IMG/VR virus record: IMGVR_UViG_3300026521_000448
Span: 1 to 32,497 of that record
Strand: one strand, 5' to 3'
From: a virus
DNA length: 32,497 nt
Shown: positions 21,442-29,657 of the stretch, piece after piece
Numbering within the stretch: the stretch's first letter is position 1
How the letters are laid out: each line of letters begins with the position of its first letter
Notes under the pieces: model-generated
What the model saw: only the letters and a program-made list of their open reading frames with translations
Databases searched by the model: none
Told to the model about the DNA's origin: nothing
Made by a program: the position numbers and the translations under genes

Positions 21442-22806
21442 TTATTTACTTAAAAGAGAGTCTGAAAAATCAACTGCGAATGTTCTTGCATAAAGACCTT
21501 GAGTCTCTTTGCTATTCATTGGATTTTCTTTGATACCATATCTTGTATTTAAGATGATACCTGGTTGACCACTTTCTGGGTGAACAACTCTTGTGAATGA
21601 AACTGGTACATAAGGAGCATAGTAACCGATAGCATCTCTTCTATCAGAACCTTTGTAAAGAACAGTAACATAATCGTGAGAAGCAAAAGCATCCATAACA
21701 ACTTTCATTTTATTGAATGTTCCAATAACACCAACACCAACTGCTGTAGCATCTACAGATGTAGAATTTTCAATAGCTTTGAAACCTTTAAGTTGTTCTA
21801 AAACAGTAGCAACTTTTGGAGATACAAGTAAAATATTACCAGCTCCTCTTCTTGTAAGTCTAGCAATTTCTCTTGATTCATTAGCAATTTTAAGTTGTAA
21901 GTGAGCCATACCTTCTAATTCAAATCTAGCAGATCCAGAAGCATCTGTACCACCAATTTTAAAGTCACCTGCTGGAGCGGCCCATTCGTTAACTTTATCA
22001 ACAATTTCTCTATCTAATTCATTTTGAATTTCAACAGCCATAATGTTCATTAATTCTTCATCAGCGTTAAGACCATGCATTGCTTTTAAATCTTGATACA
22101 TTTCAACAGTATATTCTGCTTTAAGTTTTCTAGATTCAACACCAATTTGTGTTTGAACAATTTCAAATCCAACTTCAGCCATATCATAACCAAGTAACTC
22201 AGCTTCTGATGTAGGTAAAGAACCTGTATAACCTTTTAAGATTTTTCTAAATGTTAACTCATTAGAGTAAGTAGTAACAATAGTACCAATTTCGTTAGCA
22301 TCAGCAGTATTATCTGTTAATGTAGCTGTTGCAGAACCAATTTTAGCATCAATTAAGAAAAAGTTATCTTCAACATAAATTACAGTAGCTTCGTTAGAAC
22401 CAACTTTAACAACATCACCTTTAACTGGAGCAGTACCAGTAACAGTAACTTCAATTATTTGACCACCAGCAACTGGAGAAATTCTTCCACCTGTTCTATC
22501 ATCATAATTAGCACCCATACCTGTGTATCTGAACGCAAGTGAGTAAATAAATCCTGTAGGACTTGTAAGTGGTTGAACACCAACTAATTCATTAGCAATT
22601 AATGCTGGTTGAATTCTTCTTGCTAAAGGCATAAAGATTGGAGTAAATTGAGCAACATCTGATGCAACAGTTCCCTCTGACATTAATCTTGCTTCTTCTT
22701 GTGCTTGATTTTCAAGTAAAAGAGCAACATTTGGTTTTTCGCTAGCTTTAATAGCTGGCATTTTTGTAGATTCTAATAAATCTTCATATTTTTCAGTTAA
22801 TAACAT
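21442..22806 (-). CDS. 23: Major capsid protein, T4 gp23-like
   Basis: The 454-residue protein carries the gp23 signature FTPIFMPLARRIQPALIANE followed by LVGVQPLTSPTG near residues 54-86, and the TRRGAGN, YKGSDRRDAIGYYAPYVPV and SGQPGIILNTRYG stretches of the family further on. Residues 115-175 form a beta-rich insertion (VTVTGTAPVKGDVVKVGSNE). The N-terminal 45 residues are charged and helical, as in the propeptide of gp23, with LLE at 30-32 as one possible protease site. HK97 fold; it forms the hexameric shell. A late box lies 30 bases upstream. Confidence 0.93.
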   Translation of the reverse strand: MLLTEKYEDLLESTKMPAIKASEKPNVALLLENQAQEEARLMSEGTVASDVAQFTPIFMPLARRIQPALIANELVGVQPLTSPTGFIYSLAFRYTGMGANYDDRTGGRISPVAGGQIIEVTVTGTAPVKGDVVKVGSNEATVIYVEDNFFLIDAKIGSATATLTDNTADANEIGTIVTTYSNELTFRKILKGYTGSLPTSEAELLGYDMAEVGFEIVQTQIGVESRKLKAEYTVEMYQDLKAMHGLNADEELMNIMAVEIQNELDREIVDKVNEWAAPAGDFKIGGTDASGSARFELEGMAHLQLKIANESREIARLTRRGAGNILLVSPKVATVLEQLKGFKAIENSTSVDATAVGVGVIGTFNKMKVVMDAFASHDYVTVLYKGSDRRDAIGYYAPYVPVSFTRVVHPESGQPGIILNTRYGIKENPMNSKETQGLYARTFAVDFSDSLLSK

Positions 22807-22835
22807 GATTATATTCTCCTATTTTGTATTTTAAT

Positions 22836-22843
22836 TATTTATA
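22836..22843 (-). promoter_or_regulatory. T4-type late promoter box of the major capsid gene
   Basis: TATAAATA on the (-) strand between the scaffold and capsid genes, followed by AGGAGAA before the ATG. It allows extra capsid protein mRNA beyond the polycistronic message. Confidence 0.75.
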
Positions 22844-22861
22844 TTTTTTATATATACTATA

Positions 22862-23551
22862 TTAGATTAAGTGACTAGCTTTAGGCACATACTTAGTAGT
22901 TGTACTTTCAGTAATTACTTCTTCTTTTTTAGCTTCTTGAGCTTTTTCAGCTACAACTTTTTCACCTTTAACAGACTCAACTAATGTGTCCATTTTTTCA
23001 ATGAAATCTACCGGTGCAGACGCATCAAATTCAACAACTTTTGCAAGTTTAAGGAATTTATCTTTTTGAACAGCTGTCATATCTTCAGCAGATTCTTTTA
23101 CAAGACCTGTTTTTAATAATTCAGCATTTTTTTCTTTAAGTTCCATATTTTCTGCCATCAATCTATCAGCTAATGCTGATGCACTTTCATCTACTTCTTC
23201 TTCGATTTCTTCTTTTGCTTCTGCAATTTGTGCAATTTCTACACCTGTTGCAATCATTAAAGAATTAAATCCTTCAAGAACAGCGTCATATTTCTCAGTT
23301 TTTACTGATTCATCAATTGCAAATGTATTATCTTCTACAAATTGCTCAACAACTTTTTCTAAATAAGCATCTAAAGTTTCTTCTAATTCTGCTTTCATTT
23401 CAGTCATTTGAGTCATCATGTATTCTTCATATTCAGCTTCTTTGCTTTCTGCTAATTTAACAGCTTCAGCAAGAACTGCTTTATCAAAAGATTCAGATAA
23501 TTCAGTTTTAATTTCTTCAGCAATGTCTAAGCTTTCTAAAATTTGTTTCAT
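22862..23551 (-). CDS. 22: Prohead scaffold core protein, T4 gp22-like
   Basis: The 229-residue acidic, Glu/Ala/Lys-rich helical protein sits between the protease and capsid genes as gp22 does in T4. It has many (L/I)-x-E sites (LSE, LAE, LAE, IAE in the first 50 residues), where the gp21 protease would degrade the core during maturation. Long coiled-coil stretches span about 15-90 and 120-150. T4 gp22 is 269 residues, so the length fits. GGGAGAA precedes the ATG. Confidence 0.88.
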   Translation of the reverse strand: MKQILESLDIAEEIKTELSESFDKAVLAEAVKLAESKEAEYEEYMMTQMTEMKAELEETLDAYLEKVVEQFVEDNTFAIDESVKTEKYDAVLEGFNSLMIATGVEIAQIAEAKEEIEEEVDESASALADRLMAENMELKEKNAELLKTGLVKESAEDMTAVQKDKFLKLAKVVEFDASAPVDFIEKMDTLVESVKGEKVVAEKAQEAKKEEVITESTTTKYVPKASHLI

Positions 23552-23571
23552 TTTGTTTCTCCCTATGTTTT

Positions 23572-23593
23572 TAATTTTTATCGATAAAAATTA
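23572..23593. repeat. 22-base perfect palindrome centred on ATCGAT
   Basis: Perfect inverted repeat of 22 bases around ATCGAT in the scaffold gene leader. A second, 20-base palindrome with the same centre lies 44 bases away at 23617-23636. It could be a protein site or an RNA hairpin with UCGA loop. Confidence 0.75.
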
Positions 23594-23616
23594 TAGTTTT
23601 CAATGACTTTTCGGTC

Positions 23617-23636
23617 AAAATTTATCGATAAATTTT
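23617..23636. repeat. 20-base perfect palindrome AAAATTTATCGATAAATTTT
   Basis: Second ATCGAT-centred palindrome in the 117-base gap between the protease and scaffold genes. Between the two lies a further small inverted pair, TGAC(6)GTCA, at 23604-23617. Confidence 0.75.
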
Positions 23637-23660
23637 ATATATAGTATCTAATACTGATAT

Positions 23661-23668
23661 TATTTATA
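23661..23668 (-). promoter_or_regulatory. T4-type late promoter box of the scaffold gene
   Basis: TATAAATA on the (-) strand immediately after the protease gene stop. It is 109 bases before the scaffold ATG, so the mRNA would have a leader of about 100 bases that includes both palindromes. Confidence 0.65.
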
Positions 23669-24793
23669 TTATATATTCTTCAACGCTTCTATCAATAGTT
23701 TTGCTGAATCACTATCTAGTTTTTTACTATCTTTTGTTTCATTTTCATTTACTGGATTTTCAAGATAATCACTAATATCTGAAACTAATTTTTCAGTTTT
23801 TTCATTGATATAACTTTCAATTCCACTTAATGTTTCTTCTTTATCTTTAAGTATACTTTCATTCATTTCACTAAATGCTTTGCTCATATATTCAGCCATA
23901 CCTTCAATAATTTCTTTTTTTGCTTCTGCTACAGCTTCATTGATTTTTTCTTGTATTGGACAAGGTTCATTATTTTCTTTTGCTTCTGTCATAATATTAT
24001 TCTCAGATAGCAACTTTTGTGTTTCTGGATTAGAAGCATCAACTTTTTTGCCTTTTACAATAACCATATCTGTATAAGGTTTTTCACCTTTCTTTTGATA
24101 TAATTTTTGTCCTGCCATAGAACTTGCTAATTCATAACCTAATTCTTTAAGTTTTTTATCTATTTCTTTTGAACTCATTGATTCTGTCATAATAGAACAA
24201 GCTTCACCAATACAACCATTTTCGTCTATAGTAAATTCTTTATCAAGCATTATACCATTTTCAAATTTATAACCTTCTACCATACCGTTTAACATTGCAT
24301 TATAATCACTTGGCATATCAACAGCATCATAAGTAATCAATTTAAAATCTTCTACAACACCTGTAGCAGAAACTTTACCAACTCCTCTTGAACTAACACC
24401 AATTTTAACACCTTCTTTTATAAGGCCTTTTAATTTGTTTGTCGCTTCTGTATTGTCATTAAGAATCTTTGCTTTTCCAACAACATTTCCACTAGAATCC
24501 ATTTTTAATTCAACAATTCTCATAACTGCTTTAATTGGATCAACTGTACTTCTTGGTGGATGTTGCCATTCTCCTAAAGTATTTACTGATTTTTCTCTTA
24601 TTTCTTTTTGATATTTTGCAACTTCTCTTTCCCAGATACTTCTTGAATAAACTCTTCCGTTTCTATTCTTTGCTTCTGGAGTTGAAAAAATACCAGAAAT
24701 ATAATAATTTCTTTCCGTATTACCTGTACTTTCATTTAATGTTTCTTCAATAGAACCATCAAGTAAAAGTGGGTCTTCCATAATTAATTTCAT
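23669..24793 (-). CDS. 21: Prohead core protease, T4 gp21-like, with long C-terminal extension
   Basis: Residues 1 to about 190 match the T4-type prohead protease, a serine protease of the herpesvirus-assemblin fold. NRNGRVYS (43-50), GEWQHP with likely catalytic H78, GVSSRG with likely catalytic S134 or S135, and TYDAVDMPSDYNA with acidic residues at 156 and 159 are present. T4 gp21 is 212 residues, but this protein is 374. The extra part has a hinge with four Cys-containing segments and then a coiled coil (about 280-345), like a scaffold protein. It would be an enzyme fused to core material and self-destroyed on maturation. GGAGGAAA precedes the ATG. Confidence 0.88.
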   Translation of the reverse strand: MKLIMEDPLLLDGSIEETLNESTGNTERNYYISGIFSTPEAKNRNGRVYSRSIWEREVAKYQKEIREKSVNTLGEWQHPPRSTVDPIKAVMRIVELKMDSSGNVVGKAKILNDNTEATNKLKGLIKEGVKIGVSSRGVGKVSATGVVEDFKLITYDAVDMPSDYNAMLNGMVEGYKFENGIMLDKEFTIDENGCIGEACSIMTESMSSKEIDKKLKELGYELASSMAGQKLYQKKGEKPYTDMVIVKGKKVDASNPETQKLLSENNIMTEAKENNEPCPIQEKINEAVAEAKKEIIEGMAEYMSKAFSEMNESILKDKEETLSGIESYINEKTEKLVSDISDYLENPVNENETKDSKKLDSDSAKLLIEALKNI

Positions 24794-24819
24794 GAATTTT
24801 CCTCCTAATATTTGTAAGT

Positions 24820-24849
24820 CTTGAACTTATTATTATTTATAAGTTCAAG
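24820..24849 (-). promoter_or_regulatory. Hairpin enclosing the late promoter of the protease gene
   Basis: CTTGAACTTAT (24820-24830) pairs with ATAAGTTCAAG (24839-24849) around eight bases. The late box at 24834-24841 lies in the loop and one arm. No T-run follows on either strand, so it is a poor terminator. Confidence 0.5.
24834..24841 (-). promoter_or_regulatory. T4-type late promoter box of the protease gene
   Basis: Exact TATAAATA on the (-) strand, 40 bases before the protease ATG and inside the inverted repeat 24820-24849. Confidence 0.7.
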
Positions 24850-24855
24850 TGTAAA

Positions 24856-25116
24856 TTATTCTTCTGATTGAGTTGGAGGTGTATTATCAGTATTATCAGT
24901 ATTATCAGTAGGTTCTGATTTTTGTGTATTATTATCAGTAGGTTCTGATTTAGAAATTTTTGCAAATGTATCTTTCATTGATTGCATCTTTCTTAATTCA
25001 TCACCTTTTGCTTTTATAGTTGGATTATTTCGTAATTTATCCTCTAAACTTGTTTTAACTTTTTTACTAAATTCTGAGAATTTTTTATTCTCAGCAGCTG
25101 AAATTGCTTCTTTCAT
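24856..25116 (-). CDS. Small prohead core protein, gp67/gp68 position
   Basis: The 86 residues lie between the portal and protease genes, where T4 has the small core proteins 67 and 68. The first half is a charged helix that begins MKEAISAAENKKFSEFSKKVK, which is like the N-terminal part of gp67-type proteins. The second half is a low-complexity tail with the repeated unit KSEPTDN and Thr-Asp-Asn triplets, encoded by tandem repeats. Sequence identity with T4 proteins cannot be claimed; the call rests on position, size and composition. Confidence 0.6.
   Translation of the reverse strand: MKEAISAAENKKFSEFSKKVKTSLEDKLRNNPTIKAKGDELRKMQSMKDTFAKISKSEPTDNNTQKSEPTDNTDNTDNTPPTQSEE
24882..24951. repeat. 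Tandem repeats in the small core protein gene
   Basis: TATTATCAG occurs three times head to tail (24882-24908), and a 21-base unit at 24901-24921 is repeated exactly at 24931-24951. They encode the Thr/Asp/Asn-rich tail. Likely slippage-prone and variable in length. Confidence 0.8.
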
Positions 25117-25144
25117 GTTTATCCTTTATTGTTTTAATTATAAT

Positions 25145-25152
25145 TATTTATA
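25145..25152 (-). promoter_or_regulatory. T4-type late promoter box of the small core gene
   Basis: TATAAATA on the (-) strand, 28 bases before the ATG at 25116 and just past the portal gene stop. Confidence 0.7.
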
Positions 25153-25170
25153 TATACTATATTTCAAATC

Positions 25171-26706
25171 CTACCAAGAATTGTCATCGTCATCGTCATC
25201 GTCACTACTAGCATAAAATCTAGCATATAATGGGTCTTTTTGTTCTTTTTCTATTTGTTCTGCCATTTCTTGAATTTCTTCATCACTGAACTTAAATATT
25301 TTTTTAAATACATATTCATAACTAAAATATTTACCAATTAGTTCTTCAATATCATTAAATTGACTTAATGATTCTGAAAGATTATCTCTTTCCATTTTTT
25401 TGAAAAATTGATTTTCAGCAACAAATTTTATTCTCATTTCAGGTAATAATTCTTCCCATTCATCTTCAGTTGCTATACCTTTTGCTACTACTTGTCTTTT
25501 AAGTAATTCATAAAATAATTCTAGGAATTGGTTTCTTAATCTTGAAATAAAATTAAAGAATTTTAATTCTTCTCTATTAATTGAAGTCGTATCAAAATCA
25601 AATTCTCCTTCAGCTGGACCTTCATCGTTAATCCTATTTGTAGGAACTTTAAGTGTAGTATATAATTTTCTTTTAAAATAAAGAACATCACCTAATTCAC
25701 CAAGGTTACCTGTTTCGTCAATAGTATCAACGGTTGTACCTTTTTCTCCACCTCTATTTGGAAACCAATAATCTTCGGTAAGTGAAGAAACATGTTGTTG
25801 ATTTGAAATAGTACCTGTCTGTAAATCATAGAATTTTTTATATTTGAATTTTGCTTGATTTTTTTTCATTACTTCTTCGGCTTTTTTATTGTTAAGATTT
25901 GAAACATCAACATTAAAAACCCTTCTTGAAACTGATCTTGTAAATCTCATTGGAATAAGCATATCCTCAAGAGTACTTAATTGATTAGCCGGTTTAATAG
26001 CTGTATGTAAATTACTTAATATTAGATTATCATTATATATACCAGAATCAATTCTTATAACTTCTTCTCTATCAAAATATCTTTCTTTTTTGTCATCTTG
26101 AGTTACAAACTGATTTTGTGTATATGATAAATCAACATATTCCCATCTATTTTTTGTGTAATTAAAACTCAATCCAAATGGAGTTAAAACATTTAATTTT
26201 TTTATTCCTCCACCTAAATCTAAATCATCATAAGCACAATGGACATTTAATTGACCATCTATATAAAATGTTAAAAACATAGAATATATATTTTTTTGTA
26301 ATTTTATTTTATTTGTTATTTCTTTTAATTCTTCAACAAATTTATCTTTAACTTCTTGAGGTATATCTTTTCCAAAATCCATAGCAATTATATCATCAAC
26401 ACCAGGACTAAAAATTGATTCATCAACTATTTCGTTAACAGCATCAGAAACTTCAGCAGATGCAGCAATTCGTCTATACGTTTTAATTAAATCATTTTGC
26501 ATTTGTGTCTGTTTTTGTTTTTTAGATCCTTGTCCAGAATACATACTTGTATCACCAGTATCAAGAAAACCAACAGGAATAATGTCTTCAAGACTATGTT
26601 CTATTTGTTCAGGTGATGGTATACTTGAAAGATTTTCAGGTTCATCAGGTAACGCTAAAAAAGGTTTTTCTAACATTTCCATTAATAAATTTTTATTTTT
26701 TGCCAT
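25171..26706 (-). CDS. 20: Portal protein, T4 gp20-like
   Basis: The 511-residue protein has the length (T4 gp20 is 524) and conserved pieces of the T4-type portal: YRRIAASAEVSDAVNEIVDE (77-96), GRLHVHCAYDD-like region (DGQLNVHCAYDD), EDMLIPMRFTRSVSRRVF, NRGGEKGTTVDTI and PTNRINDE. Portals form the 12-subunit ring at one vertex, start prohead assembly and serve as the DNA channel. The C-terminus ends in seven Asp (SDDDDDDDN), encoded by GAC/GAT repeats. It is first in the capsid cluster with its own late box. Confidence 0.93.
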   Translation of the reverse strand: MAKNKNLLMEMLEKPFLALPDEPENLSSIPSPEQIEHSLEDIIPVGFLDTGDTSMYSGQGSKKQKQTQMQNDLIKTYRRIAASAEVSDAVNEIVDESIFSPGVDDIIAMDFGKDIPQEVKDKFVEELKEITNKIKLQKNIYSMFLTFYIDGQLNVHCAYDDLDLGGGIKKLNVLTPFGLSFNYTKNRWEYVDLSYTQNQFVTQDDKKERYFDREEVIRIDSGIYNDNLILSNLHTAIKPANQLSTLEDMLIPMRFTRSVSRRVFNVDVSNLNNKKAEEVMKKNQAKFKYKKFYDLQTGTISNQQHVSSLTEDYWFPNRGGEKGTTVDTIDETGNLGELGDVLYFKRKLYTTLKVPTNRINDEGPAEGEFDFDTTSINREELKFFNFISRLRNQFLELFYELLKRQVVAKGIATEDEWEELLPEMRIKFVAENQFFKKMERDNLSESLSQFNDIEELIGKYFSYEYVFKKIFKFSDEEIQEMAEQIEKEQKDPLYARFYASSDDDDDDDNSW

Positions 26707-26724
26707 TTGTGTACCTTTATATTT

Positions 26725-26732
26725 TATAAATA
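26725..26732 (+). promoter_or_regulatory. T4-type late promoter box, divergent pair (+)
   Basis: TATAAATA reading toward the 26765 gene, sharing its last bases with the (-) box; together they form the palindrome TATAAATATTTATA. Confidence 0.7.
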
Positions 26733-26738
26733 TTTATA
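26731..26738 (-). promoter_or_regulatory. T4-type late promoter box of the portal gene
   Basis: TATAAATA on the (-) strand, 24 bases before the portal ATG. Same palindromic layout as at 14063-14078. Confidence 0.75.
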
Positions 26739-26764
26739 CATATAAAAACTAAAGGAGTCCACAA

Positions 26765-27088
26765 ATGGCAAAAATTATAGAAAATAAAGATATATTCTTT
26801 AATGGTATGAATATTCAATTAATAAAAGGTAATGAGTTAGATGATAAAAGTCCTATCGTTGTTAAATTTCCAGAATTATTTGAAGTTGTTGAGGTTAAAA
26901 AACCTAAAAAAATTAAAAAGGTAGAAAAAGTAGAAGAGCCTGTTGAAAAGAAAGAAGAACCAAAAGAGGAACTTTTAATTGAAGAACCGGTTGCAGCTTT
27001 AGAAGTTGAAATTGAAGAAAAAGTTGAAGAAAAAATTGAAGAAGTACAAGAAGAAGTAAAACCAAAAAGAAGAAGATCAAGAAAATAA
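26765..27088 (+). CDS. Small late protein with charged low-complexity tail
   Basis: The 107 residues have a beta-rich first part (about 1-50, with NIQLIKGNELDDKSPIVVKF) and then a Lys/Glu/Val-rich tail of heptad-like repeats that ends RRRSRK. AAGGAG lies before the ATG and a late box at 26725-26732. It is alone between the divergent portal promoter and a strong terminator. A head or tail accessory protein is likely from its timing; no family is recognised. Confidence 0.65.
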   Translation: MAKIIENKDIFFNGMNIQLIKGNELDDKSPIVVKFPELFEVVEVKKPKKIKKVEKVEEPVEKKEEPKEELLIEEPVAALEVEIEEKVEEKIEEVQEEVKPKRRRSRK

Positions 27089-27106
27089 TTTAATTTAACT
27101 TAAAAT

Positions 27107-27150
27107 AAAAAACCCCAGTTTATCTAATTTCTGATAAACTGGGGTTTTTT
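27107..27150. terminator. Strong bidirectional terminator
   Basis: An 18-base stem: AAAAAA-CCCCAGTTTATC (27107-27124) pairs with GATAAACTGGGG-TTTTTT (27133-27150) across eight bases. It ends the 26765 gene on (+) and also backs up the sheath gene on (-). Confidence 0.92.
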
Positions 27151-27170
27151 TATGCCAAATTTTTGGCATA
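27151..27170. terminator. Second hairpin in the terminator cluster
   Basis: TATGCCAA pairs with TTGGCATA across TTTT-rich bases, with a T-run before and an A-run after it, so it can act on either strand. Confidence 0.6.
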
Positions 27171-27194
27171 AAAAAAGGAAAACCGAAGTTTTCC
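27170..27194 (-). terminator. Intrinsic terminator of the sheath gene
   Basis: On the (-) strand GGAAAAC-TTCG-GTTTTCC (27194 to 27177), with the stable UUCG loop, is followed by seven T. It starts 20 bases after the sheath stop codon. Confidence 0.88.
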
Positions 27195-27214
27195 TTAATT
27201 TCTAAAATTTTTGA

Positions 27215-29524
27215 TTAAACAAATATCTCACTAAACTCAACGCCAGTGCCCACGGCTATAAAATTTAGTGTAATAAACTCTGCAACTCTAGTTGGTTTAA
27301 CAGCAATATCACAAACAAATTGATTTGCATCAATAACTTGTGGAGTATTGTTAGTTTCGTCACATCTAATATAGAAGTCATAAACACCTCTACCAGCTTT
27401 AACACTTTCTAAGAAAGGTTTAATTGTTCCAACAAATCTGTTTCTTGTAAATGAATCATTGAATTCAAATAAGTAATATTTAGCCATTCTTGAGATTGCT
27501 CTCTCTAATGTATTAAATAATCCTCTAACATTGATTCTATCAAATGCACTTGGTTTACTTTGAAGAGTTTTTTGACCCCATACAATAGCGTTACCTTGAC
27601 CTGGGAAAGAAACAACAGGATTAATCTTATTTTTGTATAAGAAATCTCTTTGTCCTAAATTAGGATTAAAAGCAATTTTTTGAGCATTTTTAATTTGACC
27701 TCTATCAAGACCAGCACTTGCCCACCATGTATTTAATGAAGTATTTGTATCAGCTCTAAGACCAGCAACATCACCAGCAACAGATACCCATCTCATTTTA
27801 TCATTGAATTTATCATATTGTTGTTTATAGTTACCAAAAAAAGCATTATATGAGTTAGCAGTATTACCACTATTTAATTCACCAGTTTGTGCATCTTTAA
27901 TAAGATTTTCAACAATTTTAGCAGATGGTAAACCAACTACGTCTTCAAATTTAGCACCAATAAAACAAATACAGTCAGCTCTGTCTGATGCTAATCCACC
28001 AGCTTGAGTTCTTGCAGCTTCATTTGCAATAACAATATCAATATCAACTTCTTCTTTATTACCAAAAATAGTATTATCAGAAACATTTCCATAAGCAAAT
28101 TCAATATCACCAGCATTAACATAACCGTCTCCACCATTTGAAGTATAAAGAACTTTATTAACTGCAGGAGTAATAACTGTACCATCAAGTGCTAATTCAG
28201 CAGCTGTATATAATCTTGAATCAGGCATATCAACAATAGCAGTATTATCTTTAACATAAACTAAAGAGTCATATTTATTAAGAACATCTTCAATATAGTT
28301 AGATTTATTTCTATAATCTTTTGAACCCGGAATTAAAGAAACTATGTAAGCTCCAGTAATTTTTTTATCTTTTCTAATTACTATTGCAATTTCTTTTTTA
28401 GATTCTAATGGTTTGCTTTCAAAAAAGTCATTTAAAACAAGTCCATTAAATACATTTTGTGTACCACTTGCGAAATCTGCTTCTCTACCTATTGCAATTT
28501 CAATACCGTTCATAGCAGCACCAGAACTTTTAGCAATAAATTTAAGTTTTGAATTTCCAGTAACTGGAATACTCATTTCTTGAACTTCATAATCATCTTC
28601 ATTAGCAACGTGAATTGCTTCTGGTTTTAATTCGTAAGCAGTTTTAGCAGTTGCACCATCTTTTGGAGCTGTAACTAAAGCATTTTGTGCAGCATATTTA
28701 ACTAATACAGGAGCACCAACAACAGCACCACTAATAACATTTCCTTCTGGATCAATAGCAGTAAAGTCAACAGTTTGTCCATTAACATCAGCAAATACTA
28801 ACTCATAAGATTCACCTTCAACATTTTCTGTTACAGTAGCAACAGTCATATCACCAGCAACAACAACATTTTCCATAGCAACACCAGCAACAGAAGCAGT
28901 AACTGTAATAACAGCACCATCAACAGAAACATTAGTAGCATTTGTATCTACATTTTCTATTAAAGAACCTAATTCATGAGCAATTTCTTCAACAGTATTA
29001 TCAGCAGTTGCAGAATATGTAACTTCTTGACCTCTATTTTTTACTGTATAATCAACTTCAGCAGCAGCATTAACAGTAATTGTGTCTACTTGTTTAACAG
29101 CTTCAACAGGAGCTTCTATTTCAGTAACAGTATACTCATTTTCTTGATTTTCATCAAATTTAACTACTGAACCAACTTGGATAAAATATGGAGCATTTTT
29201 AACTTCAACTTTTCCTAATTCATTAACAGCATATACTTCATTTCCTGAAGCTTTATATGTACCATTTGCATCAACAGCTCTTGATACTAATAACTTATTA
29301 GCATATTGTAAAAAGTTATAACATTGGAACCAATCATTATAATTTGCATTAGTTGGACCACCATAATATTGGATTAATTCTTCTCCATTTGTGATTAATA
29401 AAAATTTATCACTTGGACCTTTTGTAAAAACTCCCGCAAAACATGCAGTAGCATTTCCTAACATAGGAACTACGATTGATAAATCAATCTCATTTACTTC
29501 AACACCTGGACTCATCATTGCCAT
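27215..29524 (-). CDS. 18: Tail sheath protein, T4 gp18-like
   Basis: This 769-residue protein forms the contractile tail sheath. The N-terminus SPGVEVNEIDLS followed by FAGVFTKGPSD, and the C-terminal part with NPVVSFPGQGNAIVWGQKTL, NVRGLFNTLERAI and FVCDIAVKPTRVAEFITLNF, are diagnostic of phage sheath proteins. T4 gp18 is 659 residues. Here about 90 residues at roughly 145-235 (DTITVNAAAEVDYTV, then a VTYSATADNTVEEIAHEL helix and ITVTASVAG) form an extra surface domain of a type common in phage tail proteins. The late box lies 185 bases upstream, leaving a long structured leader. GGAGAA is the binding site. Confidence 0.93.
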   Translation of the reverse strand: MAMMSPGVEVNEIDLSIVVPMLGNATACFAGVFTKGPSDKFLLITNGEELIQYYGGPTNANYNDWFQCYNFLQYANKLLVSRAVDANGTYKASGNEVYAVNELGKVEVKNAPYFIQVGSVVKFDENQENEYTVTEIEAPVEAVKQVDTITVNAAAEVDYTVKNRGQEVTYSATADNTVEEIAHELGSLIENVDTNATNVSVDGAVITVTASVAGVAMENVVVAGDMTVATVTENVEGESYELVFADVNGQTVDFTAIDPEGNVISGAVVGAPVLVKYAAQNALVTAPKDGATAKTAYELKPEAIHVANEDDYEVQEMSIPVTGNSKLKFIAKSSGAAMNGIEIAIGREADFASGTQNVFNGLVLNDFFESKPLESKKEIAIVIRKDKKITGAYIVSLIPGSKDYRNKSNYIEDVLNKYDSLVYVKDNTAIVDMPDSRLYTAAELALDGTVITPAVNKVLYTSNGGDGYVNAGDIEFAYGNVSDNTIFGNKEEVDIDIVIANEAARTQAGGLASDRADCICFIGAKFEDVVGLPSAKIVENLIKDAQTGELNSGNTANSYNAFFGNYKQQYDKFNDKMRWVSVAGDVAGLRADTNTSLNTWWASAGLDRGQIKNAQKIAFNPNLGQRDFLYKNKINPVVSFPGQGNAIVWGQKTLQSKPSAFDRINVRGLFNTLERAISRMAKYYLFEFNDSFTRNRFVGTIKPFLESVKAGRGVYDFYIRCDETNNTPQVIDANQFVCDIAVKPTRVAEFITLNFIAVGTGVEFSEIFV

Positions 29525-29553
29525 TTGTATTCTCCTTTACCTTTTATAAGGCT

Positions 29554-29657
29554 GTATATTAAAAAGTATGATAGCAACAAGAACTAAAATTTTTAATTCA
29601 GTAATATACACCTGAACCTGGGAGACCCAAAATCCTCAGATAATGGTTAGCCAGGTT
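29554..29657 (-). ncRNA. Structured leader of the sheath mRNA (possible regulatory RNA)
   Basis: Two strong stems lie in the untranslated leader: AACCTGG/CCAGGTT (29615-29621 with 29651-29657), extended by ACC/GGT inside, and GTATATTA/TAATATAC (29554-29561 with 29602-29609). The first stem is much richer in G and C than the rest of the window. No reading frame or tRNA fits. It could control sheath translation, or be a separate RNA. Confidence 0.5.

Noticed and set aside
24882-24951. Short repeats in the small core gene looked at first like a repeat array.
   Set aside because: The 9-base and 30-base units are in frame and encode a Thr/Asp/Asn-rich protein tail. There are no spacers, so this is not a CRISPR array.
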